A DNA stretch of 64,000 bases from Amaranthus tricolor (taxonomy: Eukaryota > Streptophyta > Magnoliopsida > Caryophyllales > Amaranthaceae), in contig NC_080049.1 in the NCBI RefSeq assembly GCF_026212465.1, positions 18,879,590-18,943,589 on the forward strand, given 5' to 3'. Shown here piece by piece: positions 47,520 through 60,181 of the stretch. A model generated the notes under the pieces. It was not told the DNA's origin and ran no database searches. It worked only from the letters and a program-made list of their open reading frames with translations. Numbering within the stretch: position 1 is the first letter of the stretch; the number at the start of each line of letters is the position of its first letter. The position numbers and the translations under genes were made by a program.

Positions 47520-49098
47520 ATCTCCACCTGCACGAGAACTCGTGGTCAACCACTACCTCATCAAACCATAGCTAAACAAAACCATTCTTAAGCCAAACCC
47601 GATGCAAAGCTCAAGCATAAGCCATAAATCCCGACAAGTGTCCAACTAAGAGTCATCCCGATAAGTCTCCAACCAAGACCCAATACATACTGGTTTTCAA
47701 GTATAAACACTCATAATGCTCAACTAGAATCACAAGTCACTCATAATGCTCCACCTGCATCACGAGTCCACGAGGCAAGCCCCACCTTGAAGTTGTGCAC
47801 ACCTCCACCTGTGAACTCCCTCACCCCTAAGGGCCTATGCTACTAAATCCAGCATAGTAAAGAATCTACTAAAATTGTCAGAATGTCCTACCTTCTTTAC
47901 CTCTATCTTCATGTATGTGCATTCCAAATAATATTTGACCACACTGTGCTTCTCCCGAACATCAAGTACCTGATCACTAAACAAACAATCATAGTACATA
48001 AAAGCTAACAAAGGTTGATCATAAAGAACCATCAACGAGAGCATAACACAATCAAACTCAACGAACACAACCCAAGCTTCAATTTATGTAACTAAGCACC
48101 TAACATCATTCTCGTACATAAGAAACACAACAGCTGATCCAAGCAAACCGTAGAGAGAACAAATCTCTACCTACCAGTGCCCCAACCCAGGTTGAGTCAC
48201 AAACCTGCAAATGACACTTCTAGCATGCACAAAACAAGTACACATCACAACATACTTCAAACACTGAACCGTAACTTTAGACATGTAGACTAACTCAGCC
48301 TCAAAATGAGGTGATATTGTTAAGCTAAGTAACACTACTAGTCTATAAAATAGTTCCCATACTTTGTTCATACGTAAAGTCATAGCAAGCCATCGCGCCT
48401 GCCCACTATACTCTACAACATACTCATAAGTTGGAGATTCAAGTGACTCCACAAAAACGGCTACCAACCTTGCCAAAACACAAGGCTCAATGCATAATCT
48501 ACCACATATATAGCAACCAAAACAACACTCCTTACAGCGAACCTATCAAACTTCTCGATAACACATATAGGCTTTTCTTGAAACCCTTTAGATCGGCGGA
48601 ACGTTCCCTGTACTGACTCTTTTAAACTATTCATAGAGATAAAGATATCACTAGAAATCACAGTCAGAGAGATACATGAGGCAGCATCAACACCATCAAT
48701 TCAAGGTCGAACAGAAATGAATGAGCGGCTAACCTCATACTCCACCTCAAACTCGGTACCACTATCACCATAACCAGCAATTGCAAAATATATAACAGCA
48801 CACCAAAGACTAAACAAGGCTCTAAACATGAGATAGCACGATACCCTACTGAGCCAAACCAAATACATACTGGTCACCTCTGATGCCGTGTGTAAACCCC
48901 AATCGAACAAACTAATCTAGTATCTACTCAACAACCAAGTATTAGAGAGCATGCATAAGACTCTCCCTAACAAGGTTCGATTCGTTATTCTTGTGACACC
49001 GCTCTGCAATGGTTTTATCCCATAGGTATGATGCCATAAAATACCTAAAACACAGAACATAACAAATTCACAAAAAAAAAATGCCCATACGTAACCAA
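47520..49098 (-). other. Downstream part of the gag-protease copia derivative, no known domain
   Basis: On the minus strand several frames of 60 to 100 codons follow one another (48910-48701, 48661-48461, 48476-48171, 48068-47835), e.g. MARLVAVFVESLESPTYEY and DQVLDVREKHSVVKYYLE. Composition is protein-like in places but I recognise no RT, RNase H or integrase. They may be decayed coding sequence of an accessory or captured gene, or chance. Confidence 0.35.
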
Positions 49099-50373
49099 CT
49101 AACCATAAAAGTGGTCATGAGCTTCAATGCTAAGCTCACACCCGTGTTTAAACCTAATCACCCAATGCTTGTCATCCTCAAGGTAGGCATCCTTGACGCA
49201 TGTAAGACGATTCCCATTGGATGATTCCAGCTCTCTACTCTCACCCATATGACCATGCCTATCCCAAATAGTCATCTCCTGGTGACAAGTAGAAGCACTA
49301 GCAGCAGAACTAAGCAGCGTAACACCTTTAAAGACATACATGGACCTCACCTCGATACCCCTAAGTATCAAATCCGAACCCTTAAACACACTCACTTCCC
49401 CATTGCTAAACTCACCCTTAAGCCCCAAATCATCTAAGGTCCCAAGCGATATCAAGTTCTTCTCCAATGCAGGTACATGCCTCACCTTAGTCAAAGTAAC
49501 CTTTCTCCCATCACTAGTCCGAAGTCTCATGGAACCAATACCTACTACTTCACATGGAGTACCGTTAGGAACCGTAACCGAACTCCTAAAACAAGACACA
49601 TGAGTATCAAACCAATCCCGACGAGGACTCATATGGAACGAACTACCAGAATCAAGAATCCAACTATCAAACAAATCACTAGACTCAACACAATAATCAA
49701 TGCTAAGTCTTCCATCGAATCATTACTCTTATTCTGTTTACTGTCGACTACTGTGACCTGAGATTTATTCTTTAATTCTGGACATTTAGACATAAAATGT
49801 CTTGGTTCCTAACAGTGATAACATATTATGGTCCTAGTGTTGCTAGATCCATTTCTACTATTACTAGTATCCGACCTAACACCATTACTATTGTTAGACC
49901 CTTTTTTCTTTCTAGAATTTCTGCCCGACCTAATAATTAACCCACTGCCATAATTCTCATTATCACCTATCGCCTTTTGATGCAACTCCCTAGTATAAAA
50001 TGTTCCCTTGACTTCCTCTAGGGTCAACGAGTCTTTGCCAACCACAAAAGACTCCACAAAGTTCTCATAACTATTCGGTAGAGAAACAAGCAATATTAAC
50101 GCTGCATCCTCATCATATATCTTACACCTAGATTACGCAAATCTAGTAAATTAAAATTAAGATTTTCTAGATGATCCCTTAATGGCGTACCTGACTGCAT
50201 CCTGAGGCTAAATAACCGCTGTTTCAGTACCAATTTATTGGTTAACGATTTTGTCATGTACAATGACTCTAATTTTAACCATAGTTTTGCGGCCATCTCT
50301 TGATCAACAAAGCCTTCTTGACGATGTGATCATCAAGACTTAGCAAGATGGTAGAATGAGCCTTCTTTTCCAT
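49099..50373 (-). pseudogene. Copia gag and protease, broken
   Basis: From the ATG at 50373 (MEKKAHSTILLSLDD) the copia gag domain runs through KLWLKLESLYMTKSLTNKLV, QRLFSLRMQSGTPLRDHLEN and LPNSYENFVESFVVGK. A CYHC zinc-knuckle start is followed by a stop where an amino acid is expected, then PRHFMSKCP. Protease follows with WILDSGSSFHMSPRRDWFDT, the D-S-G triad, and NLISLGTLDDLG. After HGHMGESREL the reading runs into CVKDAYLEDDKHWVIRF, which I do not recognise. Frame changes near 50315, 50095 and 49700 break it. Confidence 0.8.
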
Positions 50374-50436
50374 CACTACTAACTATTCATCTTAAAACCC
50401 GATCTTAGACTTGATTTGAGACACAAAACCCCAACA

Positions 50437-51111
50437 ATTAGTTTGTAAACATTTATATTTTCCTCCATCTAGTTTACTTTGTAGAGTTTTATGTTAAATA
50501 ATGTCCTCATTAGTTTTCTAATTTTAGTTACATATCTTCTTTTATTAGAGGCGGTGCAAAGATATTAGAGCTCTTATTTATTTTTACGATTTCTTTTTAA
50601 ATTGGGTCTTTCATTATATTAAAAGATAAAAAAATTTCACTTAAAAAAAAATAATTAAAGACAAAATGTAATTTAACATTATATTCTAAAATTCCTCCAA
50701 ATATAAAAAGTTTTCATTAAAATCACTTAAAAATATTACTCGAAACCCAACCTGTTGAATAGCACAATTTAATATTTAAGGCCCCTTGTTTTAAGGGCCT
50801 AAGGGCTGGGCTACCTAAAATAAGCTTAAAACCAAGCCTGTCTTTTACTATTATTCCTTTTTAATCTTACCGACATAAAGAAAATGACTGTAGAATTTTA
50901 TAATTTTTATGCTATTCCCAATTATATAAAATTCACAATGACTATTCTAGGGATGAATTATGACAAGTCCTAGATTTACAACATAGTTTTCCCCCTTTCA
51001 CTAACTATGCTAGTTGACAGTAATTCACATTTGCACAAATGTAGCACTAGCACCTGCGGGAGTCCAAGGAAAGTGAATATTCTATTTCTTAGAATACTCC
51101 TTTTATTTCAT
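50437..51111. other. Intergenic, AT-rich
   Basis: Nothing recognised. Confidence 0.5.
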
Positions 51112-51120
51112 TAAAATTTA

Positions 51121-52880
51121 GGAAAAATTACAAATAACTACATAATCTATAACACCTTTTGCAAAAAACTACCTAATCTAATTTTTTTTTTTTGCAAAAA
51201 ACTACCTTAAATGATATAAACATTTGCAAAAGACTACCACTTGACGGTTTTTGAAAATCAAAGTTCAATAAATATGGGTGTGGAGTTTATTTTGCAAAGA
51301 GAATTTCGTGGACCAAGGAATTCCATCAATTTTTCTTCTTCCTCATGACTCTTTAACTCTAAAACTTCAAGCAATTTTTTCAATTCTGGAAACTGCAACC
51401 TAGGTTGTTAGGATTGGGATTCTACGTAGGATCATTGAGGAGGTAAGATCGTAATCGGTAGAATCGGATCCTACAAATATGCATTAGCATGCTTTAGGTA
51501 ACTGATTTTCAATTGTATTTGTTCTTTTTATTAATTTTAAGGTTTAAATTAAAACTTATTTGACATCAACTATAAAGTTTTGTAAAGGAATATCTTTAAT
51601 GATCATTTTTAAAATTCGCATCAAGAAAAACTTGAATTTTAGTCATATTAATATAATTGTTTAAATATATACATATATATACATAAGTAAAATCTTGATA
51701 ATATGAAATTTTTTATGATTGAAGCTACCCTTGTAGGATCGGATCGTAAGATCGTAGGATCGTAGAATTGTGTTATGATCCTACCACTTAAATCCTGGAG
51801 CTATGTAGGATCATATGATTGTACCAACATTAAGATCCTACCTACGATTCGGAACGGTCGCCCAACTTGGATCGTACGATCGTAGAATCGTTGATCAGGA
51901 TAAAGATTCTGATAACCATGGCTGCAACGCAATGTCATTTTCTCTCTTACTCATAGAGGAGGAGGATGGAGATAAGGTTTCATCAGATATTGAGGACTGT
52001 GTACGGGAAGTAACATGACAAACCCATTTTTTGCTTAAAAATTTGTTGAAATTGTGAAAAAGATTTGGTATTTGCAGGTTGGTAAAGGAAGTTGAATGTT
52101 GAGATGATAAAGATTAAAAATTATGTAAAAAGCCATTTAAATTAAAGGTCTTTTCAACAAATTGTGTTCTTTTTCGGGTTTTTCCAACAAATTGAGTTGA
52201 ATGTTGGGTAAAAATAGTACACTATTGAAATATTTTACCTTCAATGACATTTTGATGCACAAATTGTGTTGTTCTTCAAGTTTTTGAATTAGCTTGCTTA
52301 GTCTCAAAATGATGAACATAAACCTAGAATTAATCATGGGTGACCAAAAACTAAATATCTTACAAACAATTATACCCAGAGACATGAATTTTTTAGGATT
52401 TGCATAAAATTAAATGAAAAAAAAATACATGAATATTGAAGAGAGATCGAAAAGGATTTTAGAACAAATTGTCTCAATTGAAGTACCTCTTGCCAGAGAT
52501 GATTGTTTTTGATAGAGAAACAAAGATTTTAGAACTAATTCTTATTTGGAGAAAGATAATTAAAGAAAAATGAATTCATGAAAGAGAAAAGGAAGAGGGA
52601 GTGATGAGAGGGAGAAGACGGTGAAAAAAATAGGGATGTGGAGAAAGAGAAGAAGAAGAAACCAAAGAAGGAGAAGATTTAGAGAATGGAATATGTCATG
52701 TGCCTCTCACATGCAAAGTCAATTCCTCAGTTGACAGTCAACTGACGGTTTCTGTCAAGAGGTAGTCTTTTGCAAACGTTTATGTCATTTAGGGTTGTTT
52801 TTTGCAAAATAAAAAAATTAGATCAGGTAGTATTTGCAAAAGGTGATATAGATTAGGTAGTTTTTTTTGTAAAATTTTCC
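51121..52880. mobile_element. Non-autonomous MULE with long terminal inverted repeats (1760 bp)
   Basis: A perfect 9-bp duplication TAAAATTTA (51112-51120 and 52881-52889) flanks it, as in Mutator-like elements. The ends mirror each other for about 140 bases: GGAAAAATTAC, AACACCTTTTGCAAA, AAACTACCT and CATTTGCAAAAGACTACC on the left; the inverted right end reads GGAAAATTTTAC, ATCACCTTTTGCAAA and CGTTTGCAAAAGACTACC. No transposase is present. The interior contains GATCGTA-rich sequence (51410-51500 and 51725-51900). Confidence 0.88.
51410..51900. repeat. GATCGTA/TACGATC-rich sequence inside the MULE
   Basis: Two blocks (51410-51500, 51725-51900) with words such as GTAGGATCGTAGAAT, GATCGTACGATCGTAGAAT and AATCGGATCCTAC stand in roughly inverted relation, about 225 bases apart. 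They may be the ends of another small element captured by or inserted into the MULE. Confidence 0.5.
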
Positions 52881-52889
52881 TAAAATTTA

Positions 52890-53467
52890 TTGCTTGATTA
52901 ATAACAATTCACGAGAAATTTAGAAAAGTTAATAAGGGTAGTAGTATTTTATAGGTAAATGAAAAAATATGGAATAAGTTCAAAGACAATTTAAATAATT
53001 CAAGAGAATCACGTAGGATTGTGTTTAAGAACAAACATTCCATTTCAAATTATAAATTTCAATTATGAATAAAAAATTTGAAAATGACAAGGTTTGAAAA
53101 GTCATTCTCAAATCCTCATTTTTAACTACTTTCAAAACATTGGTGGATTTGAGTCGAATGTAAATTGAACTATTTTTATTTGTCAAACACAAAATTTGAG
53201 TCAAATTTATATTTCTAAATGAAATCAACATTTTCAATCATAGCATGAAGAGTTTGCATCGTAGTAATGAAACAAATTTAATAATACCGACTTTAAAAGT
53301 CGAACAAATTTGGGGGAAGGGCCCCATTTCGTCTTAATTAATTTTTTGAATGGAAAATTTTTTCTATTAATATTGCTTCCAATTCATTGAAAATGGGACA
53401 TTTACTTTTTGACACTATTCACTTAGTAATCTCAATTTGTATTTTATTTTTAATCTATAAATTAAAA
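52890..53467. other. Intergenic, AT-rich
   Basis: Nothing recognised. Confidence 0.5.
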
Positions 53468-53815
53468 TGTTAGGGGGTCAAATAAATAAACATATAATTT
53501 ATTTAGCCAAACCTTAAACCACCCACCATGGTCTACTAACTTCCTAAAATAACTACTCACTACTCACCATGACATACCCTACAACCCATCATGCCCATGA
53601 TGTCCATCAATTCATAAACCAACCTCCATTCTACCATTATAAATACTTGTTGCATCATTCATTTACCCCTAATCTTTTATATTCCTATCGTCACTCCGCT
53701 AAAATACATCGTACTCCTACTTAAATCTATACTTAACCAAGTATTCCTTCAGCTAATCTGAACGCATCCGATAATCCGATAATGTTGATTTTATTCAATT
53801 AGCATATATTCATTG
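53468..53815 (+). repeat. 5' LTR of the Tat-like element, first part
   Basis: It matches 60465-60824: CCAAACCTTAAACCACCCAC, ACCAACCTCCATTCTACCAT, TATAAATACTT and ACTCCGCTAAAATACA are shared. TATAAATACTTGTTGCATC at about 53639 looks like the promoter. Confidence 0.75.
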
Positions 53816-54857
53816 TGTAACAGTCATTATTTTGATACAACTTAAATATAGTACTAATTAAATTGGGGAGTGCCTGAAATTATTTATGATGTGTATTGTA
53901 ATTTCGCGGACAAAATTATTTCATGTTGGAGAGAATGAAACAACAATTATTTTAGTACAACTTAATTATAGTACTAATCAAGTTAAATTGGGAGTCGAGT
54001 TAAGTTGATCTGAGTAATATTATTTTTAGAAATAATAATTTGTCTTAATATTAATTTTGACTCGTATTTAAAGATTTTTCTATTTTATTTAAAGTGATGT
54101 TTGAATAAAGAAAATTTTTGACACTATTTTAATTTACCTACAATACTTAATTAGCCAAACGCATTTCATAAACTAAGACAAAAATGTAAATATGGGTCTT
54201 TTGGTGGTGTGTCACGTTTTTTTAATATTATATGACACAAATAATCTAGTTACTTTATTCTTTGACAACACTAAACATATATCATGTATGTGGCAAATTA
54301 TGAGGACCTCCAACAATAAAATGCAAGAGTATATTCAGTAAAGTCATGAAACACACAAACACAATTCTGCTATTTCTTGTTTTCTTCTTCATTATCTTAC
54401 TTTCAAGATTATTACTAACCTCTCTATTGAGCTTATAAAATTAGAATGCTTACAATAAATTGTTTCCCTTATTGAAATTCCCCTTATATTTAATTAAGGG
54501 TTGTATTTAGTCTATTCAAAGTTCTAAAAAGTGTTATTAGTGTTTGGGTAATTTGAATAGCCATTTGGGTAATTAGTTTAAGTATTGAAGTTGGGTTTAT
54601 TTGGGTTTTCTTTATGTTCTAACTCATTTAGTATTTGATTATTGTTTATAATTTGGGGTTTTGAGATTCATGTTCAAAGGTTAAGAGCAAAGTTCATTTT
54701 ATCTCGACAGAGTTTCTGTCCCCTTTGTAATGGCTGATTTCGACATAGTTCTACTCATTTCTGGGTTTTATTGTCTTCATATGATATGTAGCTCTTCGAG
54801 TCGTGAACGCGTGGCCACTTGATTTGCGCCATTTGGTTTCTGTACGAGTGAGTTATG

Positions 54858-54948
54858 CCTATTTTAGTAATAATCTATCCTGAAATGATACCAATATGAG
54901 ATTCTATTTTAGTAATAATCTGTCCTGAAATGATACTAATACGAGATT
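54858..54948. repeat. Duplicated 45-bp unit in the LTR-like insert
   Basis: TATTTTAGTAATAATCT(A/G)TCC followed by TGAAATGATAC(C/T)AATA(T/C)GAG occurs twice in tandem, at about 54858-54902 and 54903-54948. Confidence 0.75.
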
Positions 54949-56362
54949 TATAAACTGGGATCAAAAGCATTGAAATTAATTGGGTAATCTTTTAATTTGT
55001 TTTTTCGGGCTCATCTAAGCTTTTTATTGGATTTATTGGATAGATTAACTTGGAGGTTCAAGTTTGTCGGGAGTAAACCAAATTTACGAGGAAGTCATCT
55101 ATGGTCATTTTTAAGTACATACATGTAGTTTCTTTTTCAAAGCTTTTCTTCAAATTGTTATTTGAGATAGAACTCTAACCAATAATCTTCTTCAAAGTAT
55201 TTAAAAGGTGTGGTATAACTTGATATAAAATTCAAATGGGAGCTTTGATCAAGTTATATTGTGATTTTAATTGCAATGTTTGATCAAAATTATTTAAGCA
55301 AAACTATATTAAGTATTTGATTAAGTTTAATTGTAAGTCTAGAACTTTGATTGAGATTTTTGTGTTCTTTATTGAATTTAAATTAAGTTTTGTGTTAATT
55401 TGAATGTGTATGAATATTGATTCGAATATGGGATGTTGATGTTGTTCAAATGTGCCAAAATTCCAACTCTCGATAAGGTAGTTTTCAGTTTTCAGTCAAT
55501 TCATATTTTGGCCATATCGTCTTTGTTCAAGTTCAGAATGAGGCATATGACCAGTCTTTACGACCGCACAGATGTCTAGAATAATATTCATTTCTTCAAA
55601 ATGTTTTGTAGAATCTTATTCATTTGTCCATAGATTCCCAAAGGCACAAAAATGACTTTGCTAAAATGGCTTAAACTTATCAAACAAGTTGTTATAGTTG
55701 TAAGGGTTGTGTAAACCTTAGTATTAAGTTGGAATTGACTTGTAGACCTATATATAAATTGTTATAATTTTGTTTATATTGTCTGCGTTATTGTAATGTT
55801 GTATTTATCTGAAAACAGTAACATGATAATAAAAAGGATCGATAGTAAGAAAATGCTGAACCATGCTTCCGGCATGTAAAAAATGTGGGACATGTTTTCC
55901 GGCACGTAAAATACGGCGAACATAGTAAGGTTATTTCACCTGAATTGTGGTTTGAGCAACATTGTACTAGAAGAGTGACGACTCCCACTAAGGTAGGGGT
56001 TTTGGTTTACGTTACCCTAACAAGCCCTTACATATATCAAACAAAAACCATATGTGTTGTATTTATTTAATAAATATTTGGATTCCACGCCCTACGCTCA
56101 AGCAGAAGTGTTAGTAAATCACGCCCTAGTACTCAAGTAGAAGGACCAGAAGTTAGATATATAAATTTAACATAAAAATGAATCTCTTATATTACATAAA
56201 TCACCTTGCATATTATTTTTTAATGCACTTATTTTTGCATATTACTTATTGAAATGCACATATTTTTATATTTTTATACTTGTAAAATTATTGGCAAGTT
56301 TCATACTCTACTTAAAGGCTGATCCGATTCCCACCATATGTTCTGACTTATCTAAAGTCCTT

Positions 56363-56917
56363 ACGGCCCGTTTGGTACATGGTATTAGAGGGCGGTAATG
56401 GTAATAAAATTAAGTAATGAAAAATTTGGTTGTTTGGATGCCTTCAATGGTAATGGATGGTAATAAAATAAGGTAATGAAATTACCAAAAAGGGCCATTT
56501 TTATTACCATCAAACAACCTGGTATTAGGCGGTAATGGTAATGAAGTATTACTGTGGTAATAAAATAAGGTAATGTTGTTTCGAGCTGAAGAAAAAAAAT
56601 AATGAAGAAAAAAAGGTAATGTATATAATTATCTAAAAAAATATTATTATTAAAAAAAGAATCATTAGATAGAATAATTTAGATACAATAATGCTTTTAG
56701 ATACAAATATACAATAATGAAACTAAGAGTCATTACCATTTTTTATTACTAACAACCAAATGCAATCAATGGAATATTATCTTCCATTACCATTCTTTAG
56801 TCATGCACACCAAACAAAAGAATTTTCATTACCAATTTTCATATCCATTCCTTCATTACTATTGCCATTACAACATTTCATTCCCATTACTTCATTACCA
56901 TCAACCAAACGGGTCGT
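56363..56917. mobile_element. MITE with 25-bp terminal inverted repeats (555 bp), hAT-like
   Basis: ACGGCCCGTTTGGTACATGG and the inverted right end ACGACCCGTTTGGTTGATGG mirror each other. The interior is rich in GGTAATG words. Flanks AAGTCCTT and AAGTGTTA could be a worn 8-bp duplication. No coding; the frame at 56760-56951 is a by-product. Confidence 0.65.
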
Positions 56918-57370
56918 AAGTGTTATATGGAGTCCTTTTTGGGTGCTATAAAGGTTTCATTATTTGGTGAACTCAGCCATGGTTGCTGATACTATACAGT
57001 TTTTGTTGTCACTCTATATAACTTTTCCTTGAGGGATAGTGCATTTAAGAGTATTACAAGTGCTAGTTGGATATCATAGTAGCGCATCGAAGCATGGTCA
57101 AAACTTCTCTATCAAGATGAATTGCGTTTTTGATTTTCATTGTAAACAATAGTTGTATTTAAGAAATTTATTTGTAACTTATTTGAAAAAAGATATTTGT
57201 GTAAATTTTTAAAAAATTATTTGATTTATTGAAGTATTTATTTATAAAAATCTAATTGGCTTGCTTAGACCTTTGGTCTGAAGTTGAAATAATCCGGTAA
57301 TTAGTCAAAAGTCTTCAGTGGTGTAAGAAAAAGTATTTTATTAAAGGTAATTAAGATTTGGGTTATTACA

Positions 57371-57576
57371 TATTGATTTCTGTTTTTCGATCTAACTTGA
57401 GTGTATGAAGGGTTTTCACGGAAACCACTCCTAGGCAAGGCTAACGTTTTATTGCAGAATTTGAGGTATTATCAGCAGAAGGATCATAAGCACTTTTAGC
57501 ATACTAATAGTTGTCCCCGATTATACCTTATATCAAGGTATTTTAAGTATCTCTTAGACTTTTTCGTTTCATTACA
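57371..57576 (+). repeat. 5' LTR of the Tat-like element, second part
   Basis: It matches 60822-61022: GGTTTTC(A/C)(C/G)GG(A/G)AAACCAC, AGAATTTGAGG, GATCATAAGCACTTT and GTATTTTAAGT are shared. Confidence 0.75.
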
Positions 57577-58479
57577 TAAACAGTTTGGCGCCATATGTGA
57601 GGATAATGCTATAAATATTTAACTCGAACAAAATTCTATGGCTCCCAAAAGCACCATATTCATACCACTACCGTACATAGTACAGATAGAGATTCTTCCG
57701 CTGGTCAAGCAAATAATTAAGCAGTATCACGCCGGAATCCGGACAAACTTGCACATAAATATAAAAAAATCAACTCTTGCCGTAATAAATAAATAAGTTA
57801 ATTAAACAAAGGGGCAGAGCATCTTCATCAAATTCTTGGACTCAATCTCTTACCATATTAGTTATGTACTCATGCCGTCATGCGAATAGCGGTTTTACCC
57901 ATGAGCAAATTCATGGCTCGGGTTTTACCCACTTGAAAGTACAGCTTGTTGGGTGGTAGATGGAAATTTAGTTTGAACCCGGGTCCGTTTAATATTAAAA
58001 GAGCAAGTAATAATCACAATTTTGGCTATTTGCGGTGTGTCTCATAGTATGGCGAAGCTTACTCATCAATTGGAGCCATAACTGTTATGAAAACTTATTA
58101 TAAACAAACCAGTAGCTTTCTTTATTCTGTCTTCATTAAAAAAAATTACAAAGAAATTGTAATATCAGACTTTTTTGTTACCCCTCTAAAATCTATGGGT
58201 TTTTTTCTTTCGATCTGTAATATTCAATATATATAGAAAAGGGAGTAAAGCAAGAACATTAGGAATGATAATAATTCGACTGGATTGATAATTTGATTGT
58301 ATTATTATTATCACAGTTGTGCTATTCACACTTAATTTTCTTTGGATTAATAATTCGACTAGATTTGGCAAATATTGTATTGATGCCGTTGAGATTACTT
58401 TCCAAAGCCCCGAGGCATTGAATTTCTAAAATACAAACGGTGAATACTTCCCGATTTGTGGATGTTCCCGTTTGGTTTG

Positions 58480-58700
58480 ATGTATCTTTTAAAGAGTTAT
58501 AAGATCTGTACAACGTTTCCAAACCAATTTTAACTGACTAAAAGAATTGGTCTTAATGTTAAAATTCAGTTTAATGCACCTTCTAAAGGGTTATTAGATG
58601 ACCCGTAGAATATTTCCTAACAAGCTTCAACTAAATATTGAAGTTCAGTTTGATGCACCTTCTAAAAAGTTATTAGATGACCCGTAAAAAGTTTTCAAAC
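58480..58700. repeat. Imperfect tandem repeat (about 85-100 bp, three copies)
   Basis: Copies share AGTTTRATGCACCTTCTAAA and GTTATTAGATGACCCGTA; the first copy (58480) is more diverged. Confidence 0.6.
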
Positions 58701-59147
58701 TAGCGATTTCGGTCTAAAAAATCAGGCCATATATTGTTCATGATTTCTTTATCTTTAATATCTGTCATCGCCAAATAATCATCATCACTGGGCTAATGAG
58801 TCGCCCTACCGGGAGATAAGATTAATGATTATGATCATTCAAACAATTTATCGGCAATATCAAACATGTATATCCGAGATTAAATATATGTCAAGTGTTG
58901 TCTTATTCATTGTCATTTATCAAGTCTTGTCAAGGAAGAATATATTGTACTAATCGGATGATGATCATACGGTTGTTCTTGCTTTTATTCATCAACGTAT
59001 ATCAGGTGTTTCGTATTTGTTGTATTCATGGGTCAACATGAAAAGTGTTGAAGTATGATATTGACACATATTGAAAGAATCATTTATTATCTCTACATGG
59101 GAAATCAATGTTTCACCATTATTAATTCTTATTGGATCTTACTTATA

Positions 59148-59473
59148 CTTCCTCCGTTCCATTTTAGTCGCTACATTTGCATGGGCACGGGAATTAAGAA
59201 AAGTGATTAACCTACACTGTAGCTGATTGTTTACTTTGTAGAGTATAGTATTTTATTATTGTTAATTGAAAAAGAAAAAGGAAAAATAGGTGTTAGGTTA
59301 CTTTATAGAGTATGGTATAGTATTTTATTATAGAGCATAGAGTATAAAGTAGGATAAAAATAGGGGTAAGTAGAACTTTAAATGATTGTTTTATTACTAA
59401 AAACGGAAATGTAGCAAGTAATATGAAATTGCCAAAAGTAGAAAATGTAGCGGGTATTATGGAACGGAAGAAG
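59148..59473. mobile_element. Stowaway MITE (326 bp) in the Tat-like interior
   Basis: CTTCCTCCGTTCCATTTTAG and the inverted CTTCTTCCGTTCCATAATAC ends, flanked by TA on both sides (59146-59147, 59474-59475). Confidence 0.8.
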
Positions 59474-59844
59474 TATGTAGTTTTCAATGATGAATGTGTA
59501 AAGTTATCTGAGCTTTCACCTGCTTTGAAAATCATATTATTAAAGTCCCAAAATGTGGGCGTTATTTGTCATATTATGGAATCATCTAAGCTTTCACCTA
59601 TAGTTGTACTATTATTGAAGTCCTAAATTAATTGATTTAGAGCGATATTTTCTATGTATTTATTTTAATTTTCAAACTCTCACCTAGTTTGAAAGTGGGA
59701 TCCTTGCCGATATCACCTAGCTTGATAACTTGGACTCTTATTAAGCCCAAAACGAGTAATTTTGAGTATTATTTGTCAAAGCATTCATTGCGAGTATTAC
59801 CTAGCTTGATAACTTGATCACTTATTAAGTTATATCCGATCCAA

Positions 59845-60181
59845 ATATTCATCAATGATTTTGAAGGATTCACATAGTATGATTCCATATCTAAGTCCCG
59901 TGTGATTGACGGCTGGGCAAAGCGAACCTATGCCCTATCAGAATATTCATCAATTCTTTTGAAGGATTCACCTAATATGATTCCTTATCTAAGTCCCGAG
60001 TGATTGACGGCTGGGCAATGCAAACCTATATTCGATCTGAATATTCATTAAACAAGGACCTACGTACGATCCGAATATTCATTAAATGCGAACTTATATT
60101 CGATTCGAATATTCATCAATGCTTTCAAAGATTCACCTAATATGGTTCCTTATTTAAGTCCCAAGTGATTAACTGCTGGCT
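59845..60181. repeat. Higher-order repeat with 98-bp and 34-bp units
   Basis: Units beginning ATATTCAT(C/T)A run 98 bp (59845-59942), 98 bp (59943-60040), 34 bp (60041-60074), 34 bp (60075-60108) and about 73 bp (60109-60181). The short units lack the middle part (GGATTCAC...TGATTGACGGCTGG). Confidence 0.8.

Larger units (their letters stand above)
44985..50436 (-). mobile_element. Copia-derived element with gag and protease only, nested by an Athila-type LTR
   Basis: On the minus strand, sequence starting TGTTGGGGTTTTGTGTC (50436) is followed within 65 bases by a gag start, then protease, then about 1.6 kb without recognisable RT. A purine tract CAGGTGGAGATT (about 47520-47531) comes next, and then a second copy of the start, TATTGGGATTTTATGAC (47519). 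From there the 3' LTR seems to continue to 47447 and, across an inserted LTR, from 45532 to about 44985, with a TATA-like ATATATAAAGC near 45250. The 5' LTR is reduced to about 52 bases and the primer site is missing. Left boundary approximate. Confidence 0.55.
53816..57370 (-). mobile_element. LTR-like insertion (3.6 kb) in the Tat-like 5' LTR
   Basis: On the minus strand it starts TGTAATAACCCAAATCTTAA and ends GACTGTTACA. Flanks are CATTG (53811-53815) and TATTG (57371-57375), four of five equal. It carries the same module as the insert at 7176-10035 in the same relative orientation (54780-54950) and no coding. A solo LTR of a chromovirus-type gypsy element is the likeliest reading. A MITE (56363-56917) lies inside. 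Confidence 0.6.

Noticed and set aside
55788..56070. Two overlapping frames on opposite strands
   Set aside because: They lie inside the LTR-like insert and mirror each other over short direct repeats (CCGGCA(T/C)GTAAAA).
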